Both the position numbers and the translations under genes were made by a program. Positions 1-5,858 of a stretch of DNA of 5,858 bases are shown here, piece after piece. The DNA comes from Brachyspira catarrhinii (GTDB taxonomy: Bacteria > Spirochaetota > Brachyspiria > Brachyspirales > Brachyspiraceae): contig NZ_SJDU01000131.1 of NCBI RefSeq assembly GCF_005518285.1, positions 1-5,858 of the forward strand, given 5' to 3'. The first letter of the stretch is position 1. Each line of letters begins with the position of its first letter. The notes beneath the pieces are model-generated. The model ran no database searches. It saw nothing but the letters and a program-made list of their open reading frames with translations, and was not told the DNA's origin.

Positions 1-173
1 CTGCATACAGCCCAGTCAACGGTATCGAAAAGAACCGTTTTTTCATCCATTAAAAGATAAGAGTTATATGAAACGCCTTTAGTTAAAGGATGCACATTTT
101 CAAATAGGGCTAAACGATGTTCATTCGCTCCAACCCAGTATAAATCTTCTGTTACTTTTCTAACGCAATGCAT
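1..173 (-). CDS. fprA: Flavodiiron protein (FprA-type A-type flavoprotein), N-terminal fragment cut by the window edge
   Basis: Only the first 57 codons are inside the window; the frame is open at the left edge. The translation begins MHCVRKVTEDLYWVGANEHR and continues with LALFENVHP, GVSYNSYLL and a VLFDTVDW strand. This is the typical start of the metallo-beta-lactamase-like domain of flavodiiron proteins (FprA/ROO family). In this family that domain holds a di-iron centre and is followed by an FMN-binding flavodoxin domain; the cytoplasmic enzyme reduces O2 to water and/or NO to N2O, usually with electrons from rubredoxin. The HxExD di-iron ligands and the flavodoxin domain would lie outside the window, so activity and the presence of a C-terminal rubredoxin cannot be judged. 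A strong AGGAGG site supports the start. It follows the rubredoxin-bearing fusion gene by 41 bp, with no terminator seen, so co-transcription is likely and the fused rubredoxin is an obvious candidate partner. Confidence 0.87.
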   Translation of the reverse strand, partial: MHCVRKVTEDLYWVGANEHRLALFENVHPLTKGVSYNSYLLMDEKTVLFDTVDWAVC

Positions 174-180
174 TAATTTT

Positions 181-186
181 CCTCCT
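181..186 (-). promoter_or_regulatory. Ribosome-binding site of the flavodiiron gene
   Basis: On the minus strand AGGAGG lies 7 nt before the ATG at 173-171. The perfect Shine-Dalgarno core fixes the start and suggests efficient translation as the second gene of the redox operon. Confidence 0.85.
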
Positions 187-214
187 GTTAGTTATTTAAT
201 TTATTGCTCTTATA

Positions 215-2143
215 TTAAAAACCCTCTATAAATGTAGATTTTTCTTCGCTACATTCAGGGCATACCCATTCGTCAGGTAGAGATTTAAACTCTGTTCCTG
301 GCAATACTTCCGCTTCAGGGTCGCCTACTAAAGGATTATATTCATAGCCACAACCTGTGCAAACATACAATTTTGGCAACTCGATTGTTTTTTTAGGAGC
401 TATTCTCTTCATTTTCTTGAATGGAACTTCCGCAGGTTTTTTAGCGCCAGTATCCAAAGCTTTGGCAAGTAGAGGCAAAATCTCTTTAACATCTCCCACT
501 ATGCCGTAATCCGCATTTTTGAATATTTTAGCGTTCGCTTTAATATTTATCGCTACTATTATAGCGGCGTTTTTGATTCCTTTCAAATGCTGATTCGCTC
601 CAGAAATACCGCAGGCTATATACAAATTGCCGTTGAATTTTTGTCCAGACATACCCACATATCTGTTTATAGGCAAATATCTCAATTCTTCGGCAACAGG
701 GCGTGAACAACCGATAGCCGCTCCAGCAGCTTTAGCCAAGTCTTCAACCAATTTGATATTTTCTTTTCCGCCGATACCTTTACCCATACTTACCACTCTT
801 TCCGCGTCAACTATAGGAGTGTTGATATCAATTCCAACGGAGAAGTCTATGCCGTCTTTTTGTAAAGCCGCAACCAAAGCGTTAACTCTATCTTGAGCCG
901 AGCCGTCTTTGAATACGATATTTCTTCTTTCGCCAGTGATAGGACCTTTTCTAACGATAAGTCCGCCTCCGCCGCCTCCGCTTGGAGCTTTAGGCATTTT
1001 GCCGAGTATAGAAGCGGAAATAACGACTCTTTGAATTTCGTTGGTTCCTTCGTAAATTGTGCAGATTTTAGCGTCTCTGTAGGCTCTTTCCACCATATAA
1101 GCGCCTTTAATATATCCGTTTCCGCCGTGAATTTGAAGAGCGTCATTAACTACTTCCAAACCTATATCGGAAGCGTATTGTTTAGCTATAGCCGCTTCAA
1201 CTCCGTAAGGTTCATGTATTTCTTTCAAATAAGCCGCGCTATATATCAATAGACGAGCAGCGCGCAATTTGGTATACATATCGGAAAGCTTAAACGCAAT
1301 CGCTTGTTGTTGCGCTATAGGGCGTCCGAACTGTATTCTTTCTTTCGAATATTCCAAAGCCGCTTCGTAAGCGCCTTGAGCTATTCCCAACGCTTGAGCC
1401 GCAATTCCTATACGACCTCCGTCAAGAGTTTGCATCGCAATTTTGAAACCTTGACCTTCTTTACCGAGTAAGTTTTCTTTAGGAACTTTAACATCGCTAA
1501 ATAATAATTGAGCGGTTGACGAAGAACGAATACCCAATTTGTTATAATGTTCTCCGAATTCAAAACCTTCCCATCCTTTTTCAACGATGAAAGCGCTGAT
1601 ACCTTTTGTGCCAATGCCCGGAGTCGTAACGGCAAATACGACATAAATATCCGCTTTAGGAGCGTTTGTGATAAATATTTTTTCGCCGTTTAAGATGTAG
1701 TAATCTCCTTGCAATACAGCCGTAGTTTCCGTTCCGCCCGCATCGGAACCTGCTTCGGGTTCTGTCAAACCGAAAGCGCCTATTTTTTCTCCCGTAGCGA
1801 GAGGAGTTAAATATTTTTTCTTTTGTTCCTCCGTTCCGAAAGCCGCTATAGGGTAAGCGCCTAAAGAAGTATGAGCCGATAGAATAACTCCGACTCCGCC
1901 GTCAACTCTGGAAAGTTCTTCGACAGCGATTGCATAACTTATGACATCGAGACCTGCGCCTCCGTATTTCTTCTCATAAGGTATGCCCATTATGTCGAGC
2001 TTTTTTCGTCCCATTTCCTTAACGGCTTCGTCAGGAAATTTGTTATCGAGGTCAAGCTCTACCGCTATGGGTTTCACTACTTCTTCCGCCCATGCTCTGA
2101 CCTTAGCACGAAATTCTTCGTGTTGTTCAGTTGTTTTAAACAT
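215..2143 (-). CDS. Acyl-CoA dehydrogenase / ETF-alpha FAD domain / rubredoxin fusion protein
   Basis: This 642-residue soluble redox protein has three modules. Residues 1-383 are a complete acyl-CoA dehydrogenase: signature GLTEPEAGSDAGG at 125-137, QIHGGNGY at 337-344, and YEGTNEIQR at 364-372 with E365 at the catalytic-base position of short/medium-chain enzymes. A six-glycine hinge (389-394) follows. Residues about 435-565 match the C-terminal FAD-binding domain of ETF-alpha, with GKGIGG (454-459), GCSRPVAEE (478-486), VGMSGQ (496-501), ISGANQH (513-519) and a DYGIVGD motif (545-551). Residues 593-642 are a rubredoxin with iron ligands C595, C598, C628 and C631. The family oxidises acyl-CoA to enoyl-CoA, or runs in reverse; here electrons could pass internally to the rubredoxin iron. 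ETF-beta and the N-terminal ETF-alpha domain are absent. Butyryl-CoA/crotonyl-CoA chemistry is plausible but unproven. It is the first gene after a promoter, followed by a flavodiiron gene. Its G+C is visibly higher than in dnaG. The start has a good AAAGGAG site. Confidence 0.93.
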   Translation of the reverse strand: MFKTTEQHEEFRAKVRAWAEEVVKPIAVELDLDNKFPDEAVKEMGRKKLDIMGIPYEKKYGGAGLDVISYAIAVEELSRVDGGVGVILSAHTSLGAYPIAAFGTEEQKKKYLTPLATGEKIGAFGLTEPEAGSDAGGTETTAVLQGDYYILNGEKIFITNAPKADIYVVFAVTTPGIGTKGISAFIVEKGWEGFEFGEHYNKLGIRSSSTAQLLFSDVKVPKENLLGKEGQGFKIAMQTLDGGRIGIAAQALGIAQGAYEAALEYSKERIQFGRPIAQQQAIAFKLSDMYTKLRAARLLIYSAAYLKEIHEPYGVEAAIAKQYASDIGLEVVNDALQIHGGNGYIKGAYMVERAYRDAKICTIYEGTNEIQRVVISASILGKMPKAPSGGGGGGLIVRKGPITGERRNIVFKDGSAQDRVNALVAALQKDGIDFSVGIDINTPIVDAERVVSMGKGIGGKENIKLVEDLAKAAGAAIGCSRPVAEELRYLPINRYVGMSGQKFNGNLYIACGISGANQHLKGIKNAAIIVAINIKANAKIFKNADYGIVGDVKEILPLLAKALDTGAKKPAEVPFKKMKRIAPKKTIELPKLYVCTGCGYEYNPLVGDPEAEVLPGTEFKSLPDEWVCPECSEEKSTFIEGF

Positions 2144-2149
2144 TTGCTT

Positions 2150-2156
2150 CTCCTTT
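2150..2156 (-). promoter_or_regulatory. Ribosome-binding site of the acyl-CoA dehydrogenase fusion gene
   Basis: AAAGGAG on the minus strand ends 6 nt before the ATG at 2143-2141. It supports this start, which also matches the usual N-terminus of acyl-CoA dehydrogenases (a TTEQHEEFRAKVR-like first helix). Confidence 0.85.
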
Positions 2157-2271
2157 AATTTGAATTTTTTATATATAAATTACGAATTTTTAACTAATTT
2201 AATAAATATAAAATCTACTATTTTCGATTTATATTTAAGACAAAAATAATTTTTATTTTTACCATACATAT

Positions 2272-2300
2272 AGTATAATACAAAAAAATCTAATTGTCAA
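2272..2300 (-). promoter_or_regulatory. Sigma-70-type promoter driving the acyl-CoA dehydrogenase fusion / flavodiiron operon
   Basis: On the minus strand the -35 hexamer TTGACA (2300-2295) matches the consensus exactly. A 17-bp spacer (2294-2278) follows, then TATACT (2277-2272), a 5-of-6 match to the -10 consensus. Spacing is ideal for the housekeeping sigma factor, which is encoded just upstream. Transcription should begin near 2265, leaving a leader of about 120 nt before the ATG. No recognisable repressor operator overlaps it. The near-consensus elements suggest strong expression, in line with the fuller G+C of the codons downstream. The start point is inferred from spacing, not mapped. 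Confidence 0.7.
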
Positions 2301-2423
2301 ATGCAAACCGCTATTAATTAGGAATAAAATTCAATTTATCTTAATTATTTATAAAAATTTATGATAAATTAATATTAAATCCTATGTAATTATAAAAATC
2401 AAATTCAAAATCAAGAAAAACGC

Positions 2424-2444
2424 AAAAAATTTTATTTATTTTTT
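2424..2444 (-). repeat. A/T inverted repeat after rpoD, possible weak terminator
   Basis: Read on the minus strand, about 25 nt past the rpoD stop, AAAAAAT and ATTTTTT form a perfect 7-bp stem around a 7-nt loop. They are followed by GCG and a T-rich run (GCGTTTTTCTT). The position and T-tract suit a rho-independent terminator, but the stem has only A:T pairs and would be unstable, so termination here is a weak inference. In DNA this AT-rich, such a repeat could also be chance. Confidence 0.3.
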
Positions 2445-2468
2445 ATCCACTTTTAATTATTTTTTTAT

Positions 2469-4250
2469 TTACGAATCTAAAAATTCTTTAAGTTTTTTCT
2501 TTTTTGAAGTGGCTCTTAACCTTCTTATCGCTTTCGCCTCTATCTGTCTTATTCTCTCTCTCGTCACTTTAAATACATAGCCGACTTCTTCCAATGTATG
2601 ACTATAGCCGTCATCCAAACCGAAGCGCATTCTTATAACTTTCTGTTCTCTTTGTGGAAGTTTTCCTATAACGGAATTCAATTCCTTTTGAAAAATTTTA
2701 AAAGAGGTTATATTTTGCGGGCTTTCAAATTCTTTATCTTCTATAAGCTCTCCAAGTATCGTGTCATCTTCGTCTCCTATAGGAGCGTTTAATGAAACAG
2801 GGTCTTTCGCCACATTTCTAACTTGTTTTACTCTGCTTTCGGGCCATCCCAACGCTTTAGCTATTTCCTGTATTGAAGGCTCTCTTCCATATTGTTGCAT
2901 ATATTGTCTTAAAACTCTTGTTACTTTATTAATCTGTTCTATCATATGAACGGGAACTCTTATAGTTCTCGCTTGGTCGCTTATCGAACGAGTTATAGCT
3001 TGGCGAATCCACCAAGTCGCGTAAGTTGAAAATTTATAACCTTTCTTATATTCGAATTTATCAACGGCTTTTATTAATCCTATATTTCCTTCTTGCACCA
3101 AATCAAAGAAATGAAGCCCTCTATTGACATATTTTTTGGCAATCGCTATAACCAATCTTAAATTCGCTTTTACTATATGGTCTTTAGCCTGCGCTATTCT
3201 TCTTCTTGAGGAATCTATTTTTCTAACCCATTCCGTCAAAGTTTCTTTATCGACTCTAACTTCATCGTAAATATCAGCCAAACGAACTTGAGAATTATGA
3301 AAGCTCGTTATAACCGCTTCGATTGCTTCGGGATTTATATTGAAGTCATCGACAAGTTTTATAAATATATCCTTATTTCCTTTTTCGATTTCCTTATAAT
3401 AATTTTCAAAATCTTCTATATCTTTGTAATATCTCTTTTTAAGTTTTCCAAAATATTCTTCTATTTGATTTATTCTATGCAAATAAAATTTTAATTTTTC
3501 GGCTATTCTGTCGATTTCCATTCTATTCAATCGAACTTTAATAAGAAGTTTAACGATTTCTTCTTTGATTTCATCTTGTTCTTCAGTCAAACTTTTAATC
3601 TTTTTCGGAGTGGAAATTCTTTTTATTCTTTTATCCAAATAAAGATATTTTTCAGCCAATACCTTATATTCTTTTTCAAAATTTTTGTATTTTCTTTCCA
3701 ATTTTCTTTTTTCTTGCGTTGAAACATTATATATTCTCGGAGGCTCCAATATTTCATGAATAAAAACTCTCCCCGCATGAACATTTTTAATCGTAGTTAA
3801 AACTTCGCCGACAACCAAATGAGTGTTTAACACAATCCCTTCGATTTCAGATTCTCCCGATTCTATCTTTTTAGAAAAATCCACTTCATCGTCATGCGTA
3901 AGCAAATTAACCTTTCCGATTTCTTTCAAATATAATCTTATAGGGTCGTCATTGTTTCCTATTTTTTCTTCCACATGAATATATTTATTTTCATCGTCCG
4001 CTTTATTTTTTTCTTTAGTTAGGTTTTCAAATTCTTTTTTATCTTCTACAGTCGCTATATTTCTCGCGTTTAATAATTGAAATAAAATATCTATAACATC
4101 GGCGTCCAAATTATCTATGGCGTTGTTAATTTCCTTATATGTCAGATATTTGTTTTCGTTTCCTTTTTCCAATAAATTTTTTATTTTTTCATTTTTCAGT
4201 AAAAGGTCGCAATCTTCTTCTATAGTTTTATCAATAGTAGTGTCAATCAT
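2469..4250 (-). CDS. rpoD: RNA polymerase primary sigma factor (sigma-70 / RpoD)
   Basis: This 593-residue protein has the full group 1 sigma-70 layout and directs core RNA polymerase to housekeeping promoters. Region 1.1 is at about 20-65 (LTYKEINNAI). Region 1.2 is at about 101-135 (DDPIRLYLKEIGKVNLLT). A Lys/Glu-rich spacer of about 220 residues fills 137-356. Region 2 is at about 357-436, with DLVQEGNIGLIKAVDKFEY and YATWWIRQAITR; Q417 and T420 are at the positions that read the -10 element, and W413/W414 are at the melting positions. Region 3 is at about 437-505, including a sigma-finger-like PVSLNAPIGDEDD (484-496). Region 4 is at about 524-590; its helix-turn-helix VTRERIRQIE places R564, E565 and Q569 at the -35-reading positions. 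The presence of region 1.1 argues for the primary sigma rather than an RpoS- or RpoH-like one. It starts 2 nt after dnaG, with its ribosome-binding site inside dnaG, so translation is probably coupled. Confidence 0.97.
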   Translation of the reverse strand: MIDTTIDKTIEEDCDLLLKNEKIKNLLEKGNENKYLTYKEINNAIDNLDADVIDILFQLLNARNIATVEDKKEFENLTKEKNKADDENKYIHVEEKIGNNDDPIRLYLKEIGKVNLLTHDDEVDFSKKIESGESEIEGIVLNTHLVVGEVLTTIKNVHAGRVFIHEILEPPRIYNVSTQEKRKLERKYKNFEKEYKVLAEKYLYLDKRIKRISTPKKIKSLTEEQDEIKEEIVKLLIKVRLNRMEIDRIAEKLKFYLHRINQIEEYFGKLKKRYYKDIEDFENYYKEIEKGNKDIFIKLVDDFNINPEAIEAVITSFHNSQVRLADIYDEVRVDKETLTEWVRKIDSSRRRIAQAKDHIVKANLRLVIAIAKKYVNRGLHFFDLVQEGNIGLIKAVDKFEYKKGYKFSTYATWWIRQAITRSISDQARTIRVPVHMIEQINKVTRVLRQYMQQYGREPSIQEIAKALGWPESRVKQVRNVAKDPVSLNAPIGDEDDTILGELIEDKEFESPQNITSFKIFQKELNSVIGKLPQREQKVIRMRFGLDDGYSHTLEEVGYVFKVTRERIRQIEAKAIRRLRATSKKKKLKEFLDS

Positions 4251-4252
4251 AT

Positions 4253-5858
4253 TTAACTTCCTTGATGTAATTTTTCTTTTTGCTTATTAAGTAAATGAAT
4301 TTCTCTCGCTTTCGCGCAAATAGACTCGAAACTATCTTTATTTTGAATAGAATTTAAATTATTATTTAAAAGTTCTTTCCTCTTATAGTCTAAATCGCCG
4401 CTTTTCATTTTAATAATAAGCTCTTCCAATTTTTCTTCAATATTGTCTTTATATAAATTTTCCTTGCTTTTTATTCGATTCGCTATATTCTCGTTTCCAA
4501 GTATATTTAAAGCGTCTTCGGATGTCGCGTCTTTGCCAAGAGTCAAGAGTCTTATAAAAAATTCTTTGGTTATATCTTTCTTAAAAAGGTCAACCCCAAT
4601 CTCTCTTTCTGCCTCTTTTATTAAAGACGGATTCAAAGCAAGCAAATATATTAAGCTATTTTCATAATAAAAATTATTATCGGTTTTTATATTTTTATTT
4701 TTTAAAACATAATTGTTTGAATTATAATTTAAAAATTTATTTTCTCTATTCGATTTAAACGAATTTATATAATCTTTATTGAAAGCCTCTCTGTCTATAG
4801 AAAGTTTTGACGCTATATGAGATATTATCATTTGCTTTTCCGTTTCGCTTTTTAATTCGTTCAAATATTTATAAAGAATATTCACAATTTTCAACTTTTC
4901 TTCTATCGAAAGATTATTTGGCTCTTTTTTTTCTCTTATACAACTTTCTACAATAAAATCATACCAATCGAGCCTATTTTTATATAAATTATCAAAACCG
5001 TTTCTATTGTAAATCGTAAAATATTCGTCCAAATCTTTAGTTTCTTTTATAGATAGTATAGTCAATTTTAAATCGAATTTCAATAGTATTAATATAGCTT
5101 TTTGAGTGGCTTTTATTCCCGCTTCGTCTCCGTCCAAAGCCAAAACTACATTATTCGTATATTTTTTTATTTCGATTGCATGCTCTTCGCTTATAGCAGT
5201 CCCTAAAGAACCTACCGCGTTTTTAATATTCATTTTATGGCAGGCTATAGTGTCCATATAACCTTCGACTAATATAATTTCGTCTTCTTTAAGAATATAT
5301 TTTTTCGCTATATTTATTCCGTAAAGACAAGATTTCTTTTTGAAAATCAAACTTTCTTTTGAATTCAAATATTTAGGCTCTTTTCCGTCTATACTTCTTC
5401 CGCCAAATCCTATGATTTCCTCTCTTTCGTTAATTATTGGAAACATTATTCTATTTACAAAATTATCGTAAAAATGATTTGGGTTATTTTTGCTAACATT
5501 AACAAGCCCCAACGCATACATATTCTTAACGCTGATTTTATTCGAAGATAGAGATTTTATAAGCGCATCCCAACTCGGAGGCGCGTATCCGATTTTGAAT
5601 TCTTTTATTATAGCAAAAGGCATTTTTCTATTTTTCAAATATTGAACGGCGTCTTTATAAAAATAATCTCCGTTTTTATCTTTTAATAGAAGATTTTTGC
5701 CGAAAAAATTGCAAGCCGTTCTGTTTATTCTTCTGCTTTCCAAATATATTTGCTCTTTTTGAGAACTTTTAGCCGAAAAGAAACCGCTCGTGTCCACCGA
5801 AAATCTATTTCCAAGATATTTAACCGCTCCTTTGAAATCCATTCCTTCTTTTTCTTTA
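4253..5858 (-). CDS. dnaG: DNA primase DnaG, 5' end missing at the window edge
   Basis: DnaG makes the RNA primers for replication at the fork. The frame is open to the right edge: residues KEKEG precede the M encoded at 5842, so that ATG is internal and not the start. The N-terminal CHC2 zinc-binding domain (roughly 80 residues) must lie outside the window. Numbering from that M, DFKGAVKYL is the usual end of the zinc-domain region. RIMFPIINEREEIIGFGGR (131-149) and PKYLNSKES (156-164) are the classic core motifs. The TOPRIM part has EGYMD (193-197), GSLGTAISEEH (211-221), DGDEAG (237-242) and KDLDEY (269-274), giving the metal-binding acidic set E193, D237, D239 and D272. The RNA-polymerase domain ends near 355. 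An Asn-rich linker (361-395) leads to a poorly conserved C-terminal domain (about 396-529), by position the DnaB-helicase-binding part. It is followed after 2 nt by rpoD, the conserved dnaG-rpoD pairing. Confidence 0.96.
   Translation of the reverse strand, partial: KEKEGMDFKGAVKYLGNRFSVDTSGFFSAKSSQKEQIYLESRRINRTACNFFGKNLLLKDKNGDYFYKDAVQYLKNRKMPFAIIKEFKIGYAPPSWDALIKSLSSNKISVKNMYALGLVNVSKNNPNHFYDNFVNRIMFPIINEREEIIGFGGRSIDGKEPKYLNSKESLIFKKKSCLYGINIAKKYILKEDEIILVEGYMDTIACHKMNIKNAVGSLGTAISEEHAIEIKKYTNNVVLALDGDEAGIKATQKAILILLKFDLKLTILSIKETKDLDEYFTIYNRNGFDNLYKNRLDWYDFIVESCIREKKEPNNLSIEEKLKIVNILYKYLNELKSETEKQMIISHIASKLSIDREAFNKDYINSFKSNRENKFLNYNSNNYVLKNKNIKTDNNFYYENSLIYLLALNPSLIKEAEREIGVDLFKKDITKEFFIRLLTLGKDATSEDALNILGNENIANRIKSKENLYKDNIEEKLEELIIKMKSGDLDYKRKELLNNNLNSIQNKDSFESICAKAREIHLLNKQKEKLHQGS
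4257..4263 (-). promoter_or_regulatory. Ribosome-binding site of rpoD, embedded in the end of dnaG
   Basis: AAGGAAG on the minus strand overlaps the codons for the last residues of DnaG (QGS) and lies 6 nt before the rpoD ATG at 4250-4248. A ribosome finishing dnaG would stop directly over the rpoD start region, which favours coupled translation. Confidence 0.75.

Larger units (their letters stand above)
2144..2468. other. AT-rich intergenic region between rpoD and the redox operon
   Basis: This gap of about 325 bp has no credible gene on either strand. It contains the ribosome-binding site, a leader of about 120 nt and the sigma-70-type promoter of the redox operon (2272-2300). Upstream of that promoter, toward rpoD, lie a 15-bp A/T palindrome at 2356-2370 (7-bp arms around a central G) and an A/T-only inverted repeat at 2424-2444 near the rpoD stop. 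I saw no GC-rich terminator hairpin, tRNA-like fold, riboswitch-like conserved core or tandem repeat. The very high A+T could help promoter opening or act as an UP-element, but that is inference. Confidence 0.75.

Noticed and set aside
174..214. Terminator or second promoter between the fusion gene and the flavodiiron gene
   Set aside because: The 41 bp hold a ribosome-binding site but no hairpin with a T-tract and no paired -35/-10 elements.
962..979. Repetitive GGA/GGC run considered as a microsatellite or slippage site
   Set aside because: It is in frame, short, mixed in codon use and encodes a sensible domain linker; there is no sign of phase variation.
847..1146. Second minus-strand frame of 99 codons (and one at 1408-1644) inside the fusion gene
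   Set aside because: Out-of-frame overlap with the well-supported acyl-CoA dehydrogenase frame, with no domain of its own.
893..1252. Plus-strand open frame of 119 codons (and neighbours at 627-896 and 1983-2249) opposite the fusion gene
   Set aside because: They lie wholly or almost wholly antisense to a gene with strong family motifs, have no recognisable domain, and no convincing ribosome-binding site; they are shadows of the minus-strand coding frame.
2174..2200. Imperfect inverted repeats in the leader considered as a Rex- or PerR-like operator
   Set aside because: Only partial half-site matches within AT-only sequence; they do not overlap the promoter elements and would be over-read.
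2356..2370. Perfect A/T palindrome (7-bp arms, one central G) in the intergenic region
   Set aside because: In DNA this AT-rich, short palindromes arise by chance. It sits about 55 bp upstream of the -35 element and matches no operator that I know.

Overview
The window carries four protein genes, all read from the minus strand, so the layout runs from right to left: the 3' nine-tenths or so of dnaG (primase; its 5' end lies beyond the right edge), rpoD (primary sigma-70 factor), an AT-rich gap of about 325 bp with one clear sigma-70-type promoter, a large three-part redox gene (acyl-CoA dehydrogenase + ETF-alpha FAD domain + rubredoxin), and the first 57 codons of a flavodiiron protein cut by the left edge. 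I found no RNA gene, mobile element, CRISPR array or credible plus-strand gene.

The organism looks like a low-GC, strictly or mainly anaerobic bacterium. A/T-rich codons, very AT-rich non-coding DNA, fermentation-type acyl-CoA chemistry, a rubredoxin and flavodiiron pair, and a primary sigma factor with a long spacer between regions 1.2 and 2 fit a spirochaete such as Brachyspira best. This is a recollection-based guess, not a search result; a clostridial or fusobacterial source is not excluded.

Right half (2469-5858): dnaG and rpoD are separated by 2 nt, and the rpoD ribosome-binding site lies inside the last codons of dnaG. This is the core of the classical macromolecular-synthesis operon, linking replication priming with housekeeping transcription initiation.

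Gap (2144-2468): a TTGACA / 17 bp / TATACT promoter faces the redox genes and implies a leader of about 120 nt. An A/T-only inverted repeat just after rpoD is a weak terminator candidate.

Left half (1-2143): the fusion enzyme and the flavodiiron gene lie 41 bp apart with no terminator seen between them, so they probably share a transcript. The domain order suggests an electron path acyl-CoA -> ACAD FAD -> ETF-type FAD -> rubredoxin iron -> flavodiiron protein -> O2 (or NO), built largely into one polypeptide. This is the most interesting item in the window. The fused ETF part lacks ETF-beta and the N-terminal ETF-alpha domain, so on its own it should not bifurcate electrons. The physiological electron direction is inference.
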